Numbered from the stretch's first letter, positions 7,886 to 16,757 are shown. The stretch is DNA of 64,000 bases from Halostella salina (GCF_003675855.1 NZ_RCIH01000010.1:1-64000); one strand, 5' to 3'. The notes: generated from the letters alone by a model not told the origin. Numbers and translations are program-made.

Positions 7886-9193
7886 ATGGACGATTCGCAG
7901 ATCGACTCGTACGACGACGCCGACGACCAGAAGTCGGCACTAGCCGCGGCTGCTTCGGAGCTGTTTCCGGACGAGCATCCGATCTTTGCCGATAAACAAC
8001 TCCTCCAGATCGGCCACATCCCGGATGGCGACCGGATCGTCGGGCGGGACAGTGAGATACGGTCACTTGCCGATCAACTCGTTGACGCAACCGACGGCAA
8101 CTCTCCGGAGAACGTTATCATCTACGGCAAGCCCGGCACCGGCAAGTCACTCGTCTCGAAGTACGTTACGCAGTTGACCGAGGTCAAAGCTCGGACGAGC
8201 GGGCACGACGTGGCGACTGCCTACATCGAGTGCAACGAGGACAATACCGAAACCCAGGCCGTTGCAACGATCGGTCAGACACTCAATCGCGAGGGGTCAA
8301 GTGTGACCGTACCGGATACCGGGCTGTCGACGAGCCGGTACTACAAGCGCCTGTGGGACCTGCTTGACGCCGAGTACGAGACAGTCATCGTGATCCTTGA
8401 CGAAGTCGACCTACTGGAGGACGACAGTGTCCTCATGGAACTGTCCCGCGCGGAGGAAGCCGAGAAGACGACCTGCAACATCGGGATCATCGCCATCTCG
8501 AATAAGACGAAGTTCGTGGAAAATCTCGGGCAGCGGACGACCTCGAGTTTGCAGGAGACTGAACTGTTCTTCCCCCCGTACGACGCCGAGCAGCTGCAGG
8601 CGATCCTGCGGAACCGAACTGATGCGTTCCGTGAGGGCGTGCTATCTGACGGCGTGGTTGAACTCTGTGCCGCGCTGGCCGCCCGGGAACACGGCGACGC
8701 CCGGAAGGCCCTGGATATACTTCGGAACGCCGGAAAGATCGCCTACGAGGAAGGTGATGATCGTGTAACCGAGGCTCATGTCCGTAACGCCCAGGAACGC
8801 GCCGAAATCGACCGATTTCGAGAGATGATCGCCGACTCGACGGTCCAGAGCCAGGCCGTCATCCTGTCGTTGGCGCTACTAACGCAGCACGGCGATGGTG
8901 ACGTCTTCACGTCCGGCGATATCTATCCAGTATACGAGTTCGTATGTGAGCAATGTGATCTTGACTCCCTAACCGAACGCCGGATCCGGGACCTCCTCAA
9001 GGAACAGGATTTCCTCGATATCATCCAGTCGACGAAGCGCTCGCGGGGCCACGCTCGCGGGATCGGACGCGAGCATCGGCTGATCGACGATGCCACGATC
9101 GTCCGCGAAACGATCCTGTCCGAGCCCCGGTTCAGCGACCTGTTCGAAAGCGTGTCGGAATCGCAGTTCGCGACCGCGATCGCTCGATCCTGA
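7886..9193 (+). CDS. orc1: Orc1/Cdc6 family replication initiator (second)
   Basis: About 435 residues. Walker A GKPGTGKS at 81-88, Walker B VILDE near 169-173, sensor 1 AISNK, sensor 2 HGDARKALD, and a C-terminal winged helix ending in an acidic tail. The N-terminal segment IVGRDSEIRSL is the usual entry to the AAA+ domain. The ATG at 7886 follows the TATA box at leaderless distance; longer frames run back through the ORB repeats and are rejected. Sequence and repeat set differ from the first Orc, so this is a separate initiator rather than a recent duplicate. Confidence 0.93.
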   Translation: MDDSQIDSYDDADDQKSALAAAASELFPDEHPIFADKQLLQIGHIPDGDRIVGRDSEIRSLADQLVDATDGNSPENVIIYGKPGTGKSLVSKYVTQLTEVKARTSGHDVATAYIECNEDNTETQAVATIGQTLNREGSSVTVPDTGLSTSRYYKRLWDLLDAEYETVIVILDEVDLLEDDSVLMELSRAEEAEKTTCNIGIIAISNKTKFVENLGQRTTSSLQETELFFPPYDAEQLQAILRNRTDAFREGVLSDGVVELCAALAAREHGDARKALDILRNAGKIAYEEGDDRVTEAHVRNAQERAEIDRFREMIADSTVQSQAVILSLALLTQHGDGDVFTSGDIYPVYEFVCEQCDLDSLTERRIRDLLKEQDFLDIIQSTKRSRGHARGIGREHRLIDDATIVRETILSEPRFSDLFESVSESQFATAIARS

Positions 9194-9272
9194 CGCTACC
9201 TCCCATGGCATCCGCTGATTAGCCGTGAAGTACCACTTCTGACCGTCCCCGGCCGGTCCCGTCACACCGACC

Positions 9273-10457
9273 TCACGTCCGGGCGCGCAACACCACCAGC
9301 ACCCCGACCAGCGCCGCCGCGAGCGCCGCCTCGGCGTACATCGCCGTCCGCATCGTCGCGGCGGACGCGACCGCGCCGATCGCCGCCGGGAAGACGAAGA
9401 ACCCGGCCTGCCCGGCGGTCATCGCGACGGCGTTGACCGGGCCGCTGTACTCCGGCACCCGGTCGGTCGCCCAGGCGAGCAGGGTGGGGAACATCCCGGA
9501 CACCAGTAGCCCGGCGCAGAACGTCGCCGCGAACAGCGGGACCTCGCCGTCGACGGCGACGACCGCGTACAGCACGGGCACCGACAGCGCCGCGCCGGCG
9601 GTCACGATCCGGAGGTAGCCGAACCGCTCCGCGACCGCCCCGAACCCGAGGCGGCCGGGGACGTACGCTGCGAGGTAGACCGACAGCAGGAGGTTCGCCC
9701 GCGACCGCGGGAGGAAGCCGTTCGCGTAGTACGGGAGCCAGGTGAAGATCCCGCCCTCGATGCCGACGACTAGCATCATCGCGGCGCTCAGGCCGAGCAT
9801 CGACGGTCTGCGCAGAAGTGCCCGCACGTCTGCAAGCGACAGCGACTGCTCGTTCTCGATCCCCTCCGGCGCGGGAAGCCGGGCGATGAAGCCGGCGACG
9901 ACGAGGAAGAGCCCGGCCATGACCGCGTACGCGATCCGCCAGTCGCCCCAGCCGAGGACGAGCGTGGCGAACAGCGGGCCGGCCGTCGCGCCGACGGCCC
10001 ACGCCATCGTCTGGAAGTTGAACACCCGCCCCCGGCTGGCCGGGTAGAGATGGCTGAGCACCGGCCGCCCGAGCGCGCGGAAGCCGCCGGTGGCGAACAT
10101 CCGGACGAACACGAACGCGAGCAGCAGGAGGAACGTCGGCGCGAAGCCGACGCCGACGAGGCAGACGCCCGCGGCGGCCAGCCCGAGCGCGACGAACCGC
10201 TGGACACGGAGGCGGCCGACGACCATCCCGACGCCGAACAGCGTCAGCACGTAGCCCAGCGCCGACACCGGGGCGATCAGCCCCAGCTGGGCCTCGGTGA
10301 GGTCGAACGCCGTCCCGAAGCTCGGCAGCATCGCGCCCCGGACCTGCAGGGAGAGCCCGACGAGCGCGGAGAACGCGAAGATGGCCACGGTCCACCGCCG
10401 TCGCTCCGCGGGTCCCCGCCGTTCGCCCGTGTGCTCCCGTCCCGTCGGCTCCGACAT
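9273..10457 (-). CDS. MFS transporter
   Basis: 394 residues with about twelve hydrophobic segments and short charged loops. The loop between the early helices carries GVGMVVGRLRVQRF, resembling the MFS G-x-x-x-D/G-R-x-G-R/K-R motif. The middle loop near residues 195-215 is hydrophilic, as in 6+6 transporters. The substrate is unknown; the family resembles bacterial permeases of the CynX/YbjJ type. It runs convergent to the second orc gene, 79 bases away, and nothing nearby indicates a pathway. Confidence 0.85.
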   Translation of the reverse strand: MSEPTGREHTGERRGPAERRRWTVAIFAFSALVGLSLQVRGAMLPSFGTAFDLTEAQLGLIAPVSALGYVLTLFGVGMVVGRLRVQRFVALGLAAAGVCLVGVGFAPTFLLLLAFVFVRMFATGGFRALGRPVLSHLYPASRGRVFNFQTMAWAVGATAGPLFATLVLGWGDWRIAYAVMAGLFLVVAGFIARLPAPEGIENEQSLSLADVRALLRRPSMLGLSAAMMLVVGIEGGIFTWLPYYANGFLPRSRANLLLSVYLAAYVPGRLGFGAVAERFGYLRIVTAGAALSVPVLYAVVAVDGEVPLFAATFCAGLLVSGMFPTLLAWATDRVPEYSGPVNAVAMTAGQAGFFVFPAAIGAVASAATMRTAMYAEAALAAALVGVLVVLRART

Positions 10458-10569
10458 GCCCCCGAGTTTCAGACCGGCGACCTAACCCGTGTCGATCACG
10501 TCCCGGGTCCCCGCGTCGCGGTCGGCGCGGTCGACGCCAGTCGGCAGCTCCGGGCCGACGCGACCGCGC

Positions 10570-11589
10570 TCACTCCCGGTGGCCCCAGCGCCGCCCCTCC
10601 TCGTCGTACCGGGCCTCGGCGATCCGGTCGTGCTGGTCGGCGGAGAGCGAGACCGTCGTCGCGCCGGCGTTCTCGTCCAGTTGCTCGGTCGTGCGCGCGC
10701 CGACGATGGGGACGCAGGTGAACTTCTCCTGCTCGATAAGCCAGCGCAGCGCGACCTGTGCTGGCGTGGCGTCGAGTTCGTCCGCGACGGCGCGGATCTC
10801 GTCCAGCACCTCCCACCCGCGGGCCGACACGTAGTACTCGTCGAACTGCGGGTCGATGGCTCCCCGGGAGTCCTCGGGGGCCTCGACGCCGTCGTCGGTG
10901 CGCTCGTACTTGCCGGTGAGGAAGCCGCCGGCCAGCGGCGAGTACGGGCAGACCGCCAGGTCCTGGTCGGCGCACACGTCGAGGTAGTCGACCACGTCGT
11001 CGCGGTAGGCGGCGTGGAACAGCGGTTGCGTCACCTTGAACCGCTCCAAGCCCTCCACGTCGCTCGTCCAGAGCGCCTTCGTCAGCTGCCAGGCGGCCAT
11101 CGTGCTCGCGCCGAGGTGGTGAACCTTCCCCTCGCGGACGAGGTCGTTCAGCGTCCGCAGCGTCTCCTCGATCGGCGCGTCGTCGTCCCAGCGGTGGATG
11201 TAGTACAGGTCGAGGTAGTCCGTTCCGAGGCGGTCGAGCGTCCCCTCGATCTGGCGGCGGATGTGCTTGCGGCCGAGGCCGGAGTCGTTCGGGCCGGGCT
11301 CGCCCCAGCCGTCGAACGGGAAGTACACCTTCGAGGCGAGCACGAAGTCGTCGCGGTCGTGGTCCTCCAGCCACTCGCCGATGAAGCGCTCGCTCTTGCC
11401 GTTGGGCGTGCCGTACACGTTGGCGGTGTCGATGAAGTTGATCCCGCGGTCCCACGCCGCGTCGAGCAGTTCGTGGGCCTCCTCGCGGTCGGTCTCGACC
11501 ACGCCGTTCGTCTCGCGGCCGAACCGCCACGTGCCGAAGCACAGTTCCGACACCGTCGTCCCGGTCGATCCGAGCGTCGTGTACTCCAT
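10570..11589 (-). CDS. Aldo/keto reductase
   Basis: 339 residues of an NADPH-dependent TIM-barrel oxidoreductase. It starts METTLG-like (MEYTTLGSTGTTVSEL) and holds FIDTANVYG (Asp and Tyr), a Lys in LASKVYF and His in YIHRWD, giving the D-Y-K-H tetrad. The C-terminal IVGARTTEQLDEN is the cofactor-phosphate-binding motif. The substrate is unpredictable. It is divergent from the gene at 11921, with a 331-bp gap between them. Confidence 0.92.
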   Translation of the reverse strand: MEYTTLGSTGTTVSELCFGTWRFGRETNGVVETDREEAHELLDAAWDRGINFIDTANVYGTPNGKSERFIGEWLEDHDRDDFVLASKVYFPFDGWGEPGPNDSGLGRKHIRRQIEGTLDRLGTDYLDLYYIHRWDDDAPIEETLRTLNDLVREGKVHHLGASTMAAWQLTKALWTSDVEGLERFKVTQPLFHAAYRDDVVDYLDVCADQDLAVCPYSPLAGGFLTGKYERTDDGVEAPEDSRGAIDPQFDEYYVSARGWEVLDEIRAVADELDATPAQVALRWLIEQEKFTCVPIVGARTTEQLDENAGATTVSLSADQHDRIAEARYDEEGRRWGHRE

Positions 11590-11920
11590 GCTCCCATCTG
11601 CTCCGGGGAGGCGAATAAGGGTTGAGGCAGCGGAAAGCGACTGGCGGGTCGCGCGGCGGCGGCGCTCGCGCGGTTCCGCCGTCGGCTCGTTCGACTCGCG
11701 CCGTCGCGGCCGAACCGCTCGGATCTCTCTATATTTCTCCGGATCCCGGAGTTATCGGCTTAGAACTAGTTATAAAGTATTATCGGTTCTCTGCAACAGT
11801 CGTAAAACGTCACTCGTCTCGACATATCCGGCTAAAATCGTCCGAAATCGTCCGAAGCCTCGGCCCGTTATATGACCGTGTAGCCACAAGGGTGGAGTAG
11901 ACTCACCGAGGTGTCAACCA
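11590..11920. other. Intergenic gap with AT-rich promoter zone
   Basis: No gene is supported here. The left half is GC-rich. The part around 11730-11790 (TCTATATTTCTCC, GTTATAAAGTATTATCGG) is AT-rich and can hold divergent promoters for the aldo/keto reductase and the small membrane protein. A purine-rich GAGGTG lies at 11908-11913. Confidence 0.5.
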
Positions 11921-12184
11921 ATGTCTGCCCCCTCCGCACACAACGACGACATCGCCGACGGCGCGACCAGCGCCGCCTCGTCGATTCGAGCACAGCTCGA
12001 CGACCACGCGCTCACGACGCCGTTCCAGATGGCCGGGTTCTGGATGGCCGTCGTCCTGCCGTTCCTGCACGTCCCGCTGCTGGCGACCGGCCTGTCGACC
12101 CCCTCTGAGACGATGACGTTCCTCGCGCTGCTCGCCCTGAACCTCGTGGGCCTGGTTGTCGGCCACACGTACAATCGCAACTGA
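11921..12184 (+). CDS. Small two-helix membrane protein
   Basis: 87 residues: a hydrophilic N-terminal 35 residues, then two hydrophobic helices (about 37-57 and 65-82) joined by a short loop, ending HTYNRN. A Shine-Dalgarno-like GAGGTG lies eight bases ahead of the ATG, which is unusual among the mostly leaderless genes here and supports the start. The function is unknown; it resembles the many short haloarchaeal membrane proteins of unassigned role. Confidence 0.7.
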   Translation: MSAPSAHNDDIADGATSAASSIRAQLDDHALTTPFQMAGFWMAVVLPFLHVPLLATGLSTPSETMTFLALLALNLVGLVVGHTYNRN

Positions 12185-12302
12185 CCACGACACCCGGCGT
12201 ACTGACGCGTCGCACGACCTTCCCGCCGTGTGGTGCGTCACGGTCCCCGCCGTGTGACACCCACCCCCGCCCCGCCTGCTCCCCGCTACACCGTCCTTCT
12301 CG

Positions 12303-12557
12303 CTACGCCGCCTCGATCATTTCCCGCAGCGCGTTCTCGTCCACCTCGAACTTGAACTTCGGCGCTCCGTCGACCAGCACGTACGGCACCCGGTCTCCGT
12401 AGCGCTCGCGCAGGTCAGGGTCCTCGTCCACGTCGACCACGTCCACGTCGACGGGCCGCGCCGCCGCGTCGCTCGCCCGGCGCACCGCCGCGATCGCGTC
12501 GTCACAGAGGTGACAGTCCTCGCGCGTGTACACCGTGACCGTCGTGGCCTCGCTCAT
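12303..12557 (-). CDS. Glutaredoxin-like thioredoxin-fold protein
   Basis: 84 residues. The redox motif CHLC lies at about residues 15-18 in TREDCHLCDDA, then a central acidic strand, and RVPYVLVDG supplies the cis-proline of the thioredoxin fold. Such small proteins of the glutaredoxin/DUF836 group carry out thiol-disulfide exchange in the cytosol. The partner is unknown. It stands alone between a small membrane gene and the divergent acidic gene at 12675. Confidence 0.88.
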   Translation of the reverse strand: MSEATTVTVYTREDCHLCDDAIAAVRRASDAAARPVDVDVVDVDEDPDLRERYGDRVPYVLVDGAPKFKFEVDENALREMIEAA

Positions 12558-12674
12558 GGGTCGTCGTTCGGCCCCGCCGCCCTTACCGCCGTCGGGTCGT
12601 CGGCGCGGCCGCGCGGCGCGGAACCTCGCCGCGCTCGGATAGTTTCATTACGGCCGAGCGTATCCACGGCGACC

Positions 12675-13160
12675 ATGGAGAGCATCGACGTCACCGACGA
12701 GCAGTACGAGCGACTCGACGACATCCGGGAGTCGCTGGCCGAGGACGTGTCCTACGGCCACGTCCGCGCACGGGACGCCGTCCAGTACCTCCTCGACGAA
12801 TACGACGGCGACGGGCCGGACGTCTCGGCCGATTCGACCGCCGTTGACGGGACGGACGACGATGATTCGGACGACGAACCGGAGGCGGACGAGAGCGGGA
12901 ACGGCGACGGCGGCGATGACGACGGCGAAGACGACGACAGCGAAGACGACGCGGATGGTGACGATGCTGACGACGGTGACGATGCCGACGGTGACGACGA
13001 CCGCCTCTCGGCGATGATGAACCTGCTCGACACGCACGACGACAAGTGGGAGCAGGCCGACTCCGAGGAGACCCGCTACGTGGTCGACCTGCCCGACGGC
13101 GGGACCGAGGAGGTCCAGACGAAAGACGACGTGAAGGCGATCCTGTTCAAGAACTACTGA
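12675..13160 (+). CDS. Highly acidic protein with CopG-like N-terminus
   Basis: 161 residues. Residues 1-40 (VTDEQYERLDDIRESLAEDV) resemble a ribbon-helix-helix or antitoxin-like helix pair. Residues about 42-115 are a very low-complexity Asp/Gly/Glu linker. Residues 120-161 form a compact C-terminus (VDLPDGGTEEVQTKDD). The extreme Asp run is probably disordered. It overlaps the next gene by one base (TGATG), so the two are likely translated together. The function is unknown; DNA binding is only suggested by the N-terminus. Confidence 0.7.
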   Translation: MESIDVTDEQYERLDDIRESLAEDVSYGHVRARDAVQYLLDEYDGDGPDVSADSTAVDGTDDDDSDDEPEADESGNGDGGDDDGEDDDSEDDADGDDADDGDDADGDDDRLSAMMNLLDTHDDKWEQADSEETRYVVDLPDGGTEEVQTKDDVKAILFKNY

Positions 13161-13513
13161 TGGGACTGCTCGCACGGGTCGCCGCCGCGGTTCGCTCGGT
13201 CTTCGGCGGATCGGCGGACGACGGCGACGCGAACGCCGACGACGGGGGCGCTGATGCGGACGCTGCTGGCCCCCACCCGGACGATCCGGACGCCCGATCG
13301 GCGGAGACAACCGACACGCCGTCCGGACCGGCGACGACCGACTGTTCCGTCTGTGGCACGACGTTCGAGGCTGACGACGACGCGTGTCCGCTCTGTGGCA
13401 CCGCGCCGGGGGCCGACGATGGGGCCGACGCCCCCGGCCCCGAGACGACAGCGACGGACGGGACGGCGACCGACGACGCCGCGGACCGCCTCAGTGACCT
13501 CCGCGACGAGTAG
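13160..13513 (+). CDS. Small zinc-ribbon protein
   Basis: 117 residues, with its ATG overlapping the stop of the preceding gene. A short N-terminal helix (LLARVAAAVRSVFGG) leads into an acidic linker. Then comes a four-cysteine zinc ribbon, CSVCGTTF-(x5)-ACPLCGT at about 61-81, and a second acidic tail. Zinc binding is a safe inference; the role is not known. The coupling suggests it works with the acidic protein at 12675. Confidence 0.75.
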   Translation: MGLLARVAAAVRSVFGGSADDGDANADDGGADADAAGPHPDDPDARSAETTDTPSGPATTDCSVCGTTFEADDDACPLCGTAPGADDGADAPGPETTATDGTATDDAADRLSDLRDE

Positions 13514-13560
13514 CCGTGGTGTGAGTTAACACTTTGAGGCCGGCGGTCGAACGACCCGGT

Positions 13561-14076
13561 ATGGACAGCAGACGCTACGGGTTCGAGGGGTCGACGCCGG
13601 CGATCCACGACGACGCGAGCGTCAGCCGGGAGGCGACGCTGGTCGGGGACGTCGAGGTCGGAGCCGACGCGAGCGTCTGGCCCGGGGTCGTTCTCCGGGG
13701 CGACGTCGCTCCGGTCCGGGTCGGGCGGCAGGCACACATCGGGGACACAGCCGTGCTCCACGCGAGCACGGCGGGGGAGCGCGCGATGGTCGGGCACGGG
13801 GCGGTGCTGAACGACGCGGTCGTCGAGGACGGCGCGCTCGTCGGGTTCAACGCGACGATAAACTCCGAGGTGCGGGTCGGGGAGGCGAGCATCGTCGCCT
13901 CGGGGACGACGGTGCCGGAGGGGTACGATATCCCGCCGGAGTCGTTCGTCCGGGGCGTGCCGGCGACCGTGACGGCGCTCTCGGAGACGACGATCGACCC
14001 GGCGGAGATATTCGACGCGCACTCCTCCGGGGCGTACACGGATCTGGCGGCGCGCCACGACGACCTCTTTCGGTAG
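13561..14076 (+). CDS. Gamma-carbonic-anhydrase-like left-handed beta-helix protein
   Basis: 171 residues of hexapeptide repeats typical of the gamma-class carbonic anhydrase/PaaY family. Three histidines in the expected arrangement (AHIGDTAVLH and VGHGAV) can bind the metal at trimer interfaces. The C-terminal helix (AARHDDLFR) is normal for the family. It probably hydrates CO2 or serves a CoA-related acyl function; the reaction cannot be settled by sequence. The ATG at 13561 gives the usual N-terminus. Confidence 0.88.
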   Translation: MDSRRYGFEGSTPAIHDDASVSREATLVGDVEVGADASVWPGVVLRGDVAPVRVGRQAHIGDTAVLHASTAGERAMVGHGAVLNDAVVEDGALVGFNATINSEVRVGEASIVASGTTVPEGYDIPPESFVRGVPATVTALSETTIDPAEIFDAHSSGAYTDLAARHDDLFR

Positions 14077-14150
14077 ATCGGACGGTCTCAACGCCCGGCT
14101 ACCGGGTTCGAACCCCGGGAATCTTGGTCCCCCGCTGCGAACGATGGCGC

Positions 14151-14930
14151 ATGTCTGGTTCGAAGGTCGGCGACGACGGACGCGGCTGGCTTCGGCGGGC
14201 GTTCGTCACAGGGACCGCGATCACCGTTCCGACGATCATCACCCTCATTCTGCTCGGCGCGGTGCTTGACTTCGTTTCGAACACGATCTCCCCTGCGGTG
14301 GCGGCTCTCGGACTGGTCCCGGGGACCGACAGCCTCCCCGAACCGGCGCTCGAACTCCTCACGGTCGGCGTCCTGCTCACGGTCGTGTTCGTCGTCGGGT
14401 TCGTGGCCGAGCGCAGCGGCGGGGGACCAAGCAACGATAGCACCGGCGGCTACACCCGCGAGTTCGACGAGTTCGTCGCCGCCATCCCCGGCGTCGGCAC
14501 CGTCTACTCCAGCGTTCGCAAGATGAGCGACGTGTTGCTCGAGAGCGACACCGAGAGCTTTCAGGAGGTCAAACTCGTCGAGTTCCCCCATGACGAGACG
14601 TACATGCTCTGCTTTCTGACCTCCCATCCGCCGGACGCGATCCGGGAGACCGTCGGCGAGTCGGAGATGGAGACGCTGTTCCTCCCGCTCGCGCCGAACC
14701 CGGTGATGGGCGGGTTCCTCATCAACGTGCCCACGGAACGGGTCCACGACGTGGACCTGACCGTCGAGGAGGGCGTCAGGGCGATCGTCACCAGCGGCGT
14801 GGCCACGGGCGAGGAGGTCGACGACATCTCGCCGGACGGGTTCGACGACATCTCCCCGACGCAGTTCGGCGAGGCGATCGTCGACAAAGTCGCCGGCGCG
14901 GGTCCGGGCGACGACGACGCCAAGAAGTAG
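14151..14930 (+). CDS. DUF502 family membrane protein
   Basis: 259 residues. Two hydrophobic helices lie near 20-42 and 65-87. Then come the conserved stretches IPGVGTVYSSVRKMSDVLL, FLTSHPPDAI and the NPVMGGFLINVP motif typical of DUF502 proteins. The C-terminus is an acidic tail. The family is widespread in archaea and bacteria, of unknown biochemical role, and is usually placed in the cytoplasmic membrane. It ends against a convergent thioesterase with no gap. Confidence 0.85.
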   Translation: MSGSKVGDDGRGWLRRAFVTGTAITVPTIITLILLGAVLDFVSNTISPAVAALGLVPGTDSLPEPALELLTVGVLLTVVFVVGFVAERSGGGPSNDSTGGYTREFDEFVAAIPGVGTVYSSVRKMSDVLLESDTESFQEVKLVEFPHDETYMLCFLTSHPPDAIRETVGESEMETLFLPLAPNPVMGGFLINVPTERVHDVDLTVEEGVRAIVTSGVATGEEVDDISPDGFDDISPTQFGEAIVDKVAGAGPGDDDAKK

Positions 14931-15335
14931 CTACTTCAGCCCCTCGTGGGCCGCGATGTCCGCCCGAACCCGGTCGGCGATGGGGCGGGTCTCCTTCGTC
15001 TTCGGGTCGACCGTCACCTGTACGGTCTCGGCCGTCGCGGCCACGTCGCCGTCGACCCGGATCTCGTACTCCATCGGCAGGCTCGACTCGCCGATCTCCG
15101 GCACGCCGAGCGCGACCGTGGGGTCGTGGTCGATCGTGATCGGCGTTCGGTAGTCGATCTCGACGTGCGCGAGCACGGAGTCGATGTCCGACAGCGGCAC
15201 GTCGAGCACGTCCGAGAAGTAGTCGACCCGGGCCTCCTCCAGATACGTGGCGTACACCGCGTTGTTCACGTGCCCCATGAAATCGATGTCGTTGACTCGC
15301 ACGTCCAGCGTCGTGGTGTAGGAGAACTCGTCCAT
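14931..15335 (-). CDS. Hotdog-fold acyl-CoA thioesterase
   Basis: 134 residues of a 4HBT-type hotdog protein. The N-terminal VRVNDIDFMGHVNNAVYATY contains the catalytic Asp and the GHVNN motif, followed by the long central helix (YLEEARVDYF). It hydrolyses a thioester, probably an acyl-CoA, in the cytosol; the natural substrate is unknown. Its stop is immediately next to the stop of the convergent DUF502 gene. Confidence 0.9.
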   Translation of the reverse strand: MDEFSYTTTLDVRVNDIDFMGHVNNAVYATYLEEARVDYFSDVLDVPLSDIDSVLAHVEIDYRTPITIDHDPTVALGVPEIGESSLPMEYEIRVDGDVAATAETVQVTVDPKTKETRPIADRVRADIAAHEGLK

Positions 15336-15376
15336 CAGCGGTCCCTACCGGCCCGGCGTAGTTCGGTCTGTCGGAA

Positions 15377-15571
15377 CTACCCGGCCCACTCGCCGCCGAT
15401 GTCGCTGCTGACTCGGTCACGCCACAGCTCGAAGCTGGTCTCGCAGGCCTCGCTCGTCTGCAGGTGGTCGATAAAACCGGCTCCCGGGTCGGCGAGGTCG
15501 CCGTCGCAGAACGGACAGGTGTTCGGGTCGCTCCAGGTCGGGGCGCTCGGGGAGTGGTCACTCGGTACCAT
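15377..15571 (-). CDS. Small haloarchaeal zinc-finger protein
   Basis: 64 residues from MVPSDHSP. CPFCDGDL provides a CxxC pair and FIDHL...EAC supplies His and Cys, giving a likely single zinc site. The tail WRDRVSSDIGGEWAG is characteristic of a short haloarchaeal family. An upstream ATG at 15589 is also possible. A TATA-like stretch (ATATAATAGA on this strand) around 15611-15622 fits a leaderless message starting near 15585, so the longer form cannot be excluded. The role is unknown. Confidence 0.7.
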   Translation of the reverse strand: MVPSDHSPSAPTWSDPNTCPFCDGDLADPGAGFIDHLQTSEACETSFELWRDRVSSDIGGEWAG

Positions 15572-15776
15572 CGTGTCCGGTCGGACCACGGCCTCGGTGA
15601 TAAAGGTGAGTCTATTATATATTGCTCGAATATAATGTGGTTAACCACCACTTCGACACGACCCTGGACGGACGGAAGTTTTCCCCGACTCGAACCGATC
15701 GCACGTTCATCCGGATCCCGGACGCGGTCCGCCACGGATCGAAAGCGCCTATCCGTCCCCGTCCGAAGAGGGAGAC

Positions 15777-16364
15777 ATGTCAACGGTGAACCCCCGGCAA
15801 CGGGCCAGGGAACGGCCGCTCGCGGCGACCGTACTGCTCTCGGCGATCGGGTACGCCCTCGTCGTCGCTGCCTTCTCGGGCGCTGTCCCCATCTTCCCGG
15901 ACATCGGTCGGGAGACGGTCGACCTGATCTCCCACGCCATCGCGGTCGTCAACACCCTCGCCACGATATCGCTCGCGCTCGGCTGGTACTGGATCCGGCA
16001 GGGCGAGGTGCGCAAACACCGGGCGGCGATGCTGACGGCGTTCGCCCTCATCCTCGTCTTCCTGCTCATGTACCTGCCGAAGGTCGGCGGCGGCGGCGAG
16101 AAGCATTTCGTCGGTCCCGAACTCGTCCGGATCGGCTACCTGATCATGCTCGCGATCCACATCGTACTGTCGGTCGTGGCCGTCCCCGTCGTGCTGTACG
16201 CCGTCGTGCTCGGCCTGACGCACACCCCCAGCGAACTCCGGAACACCGCCCACGCCCGGGTCGGTCGAATCGCAGCAGGGACGTGGATCCTCAGTCTCAC
16301 GCTCGGCGTCGTCACGTACGTGATGCTCAACCACCTCTACGACTCGACGTTCGTTCCGGCCTGA
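15777..16364 (+). CDS. DUF420 family membrane protein
   Basis: 195 residues with five or six hydrophobic segments. The histidines in DLISHAIAVVN, RKHRAAM, AIHIVLSV and LNHLYDS are spaced as in DUF420 proteins, which are found near haem-copper oxidase and assembly genes in other organisms. A role in respiratory or haem metabolism is known only by association. No oxidase gene is visible in this window. The ATG at 15777 directly follows a GGGAGAC stretch. Confidence 0.82.
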   Translation: MSTVNPRQRARERPLAATVLLSAIGYALVVAAFSGAVPIFPDIGRETVDLISHAIAVVNTLATISLALGWYWIRQGEVRKHRAAMLTAFALILVFLLMYLPKVGGGGEKHFVGPELVRIGYLIMLAIHIVLSVVAVPVVLYAVVLGLTHTPSELRNTAHARVGRIAAGTWILSLTLGVVTYVMLNHLYDSTFVPA

Positions 16365-16507
16365 GACGGGTCGCTGGTACTGGTTCCGTACGACCGTACG
16401 ACACCGTACGGTCGGCTCGGACCCCACCCCAGCGACTCGGAACGGTCGTGTGCGCTCGCGGCACGTCCGCGGTAGTCGTTTGACCCGTCCGCACCTGTCT
16501 TCCCACA

Positions 16508-16729
16508 ATGGCTCCTTCCGAACCGGTCGCCGACCTCGCGCCGAGCGCCAAACTCGTGTACAAGGTGCTGGAACACAACGGCCAGCTGACACAGCAACAG
16601 ATCGCCGAGGAGTCCCTCCTCCCCGCCCGGACGGTCCGCCACGCGCTCTCGGAACTGGAGTCCGTCGACGCAATCGAGGAGCGGATCCACTTCCAGGACG
16701 CCCGGCAGCGACTGTACGACCTGCAGTAG
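16508..16729 (+). CDS. Small winged-helix transcriptional regulator
   Basis: 73 residues, essentially one winged-helix domain: helix LVYKVLEHNG, recognition region LTQQQIAEESLLPARTVRHALSEL, and wing VDAIEERIHFQDARQRLYDL. This is the MarR/helix-turn-helix type of short haloarchaeal regulator. The target is unknown. The gene is separate from its neighbours and convergent to the next one. Confidence 0.85.
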   Translation: MAPSEPVADLAPSAKLVYKVLEHNGQLTQQQIAEESLLPARTVRHALSELESVDAIEERIHFQDARQRLYDLQ

Positions 16730-16757
16730 TCCCGGCCCGGCGGTCCCACCGCCCCCC

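Noticed and set aside
14099-14125. tRNA T-arm-like sequence CCGGGTTCGAACCCCGG
   Set aside because: The stem-loop looks like a T-arm, but only 25 bases separate it from the carbonic anhydrase stop and no D-arm, anticodon or acceptor pairing is present. It could be a tRNA-end remnant or chance palindrome; not enough to call a tRNA or att site.
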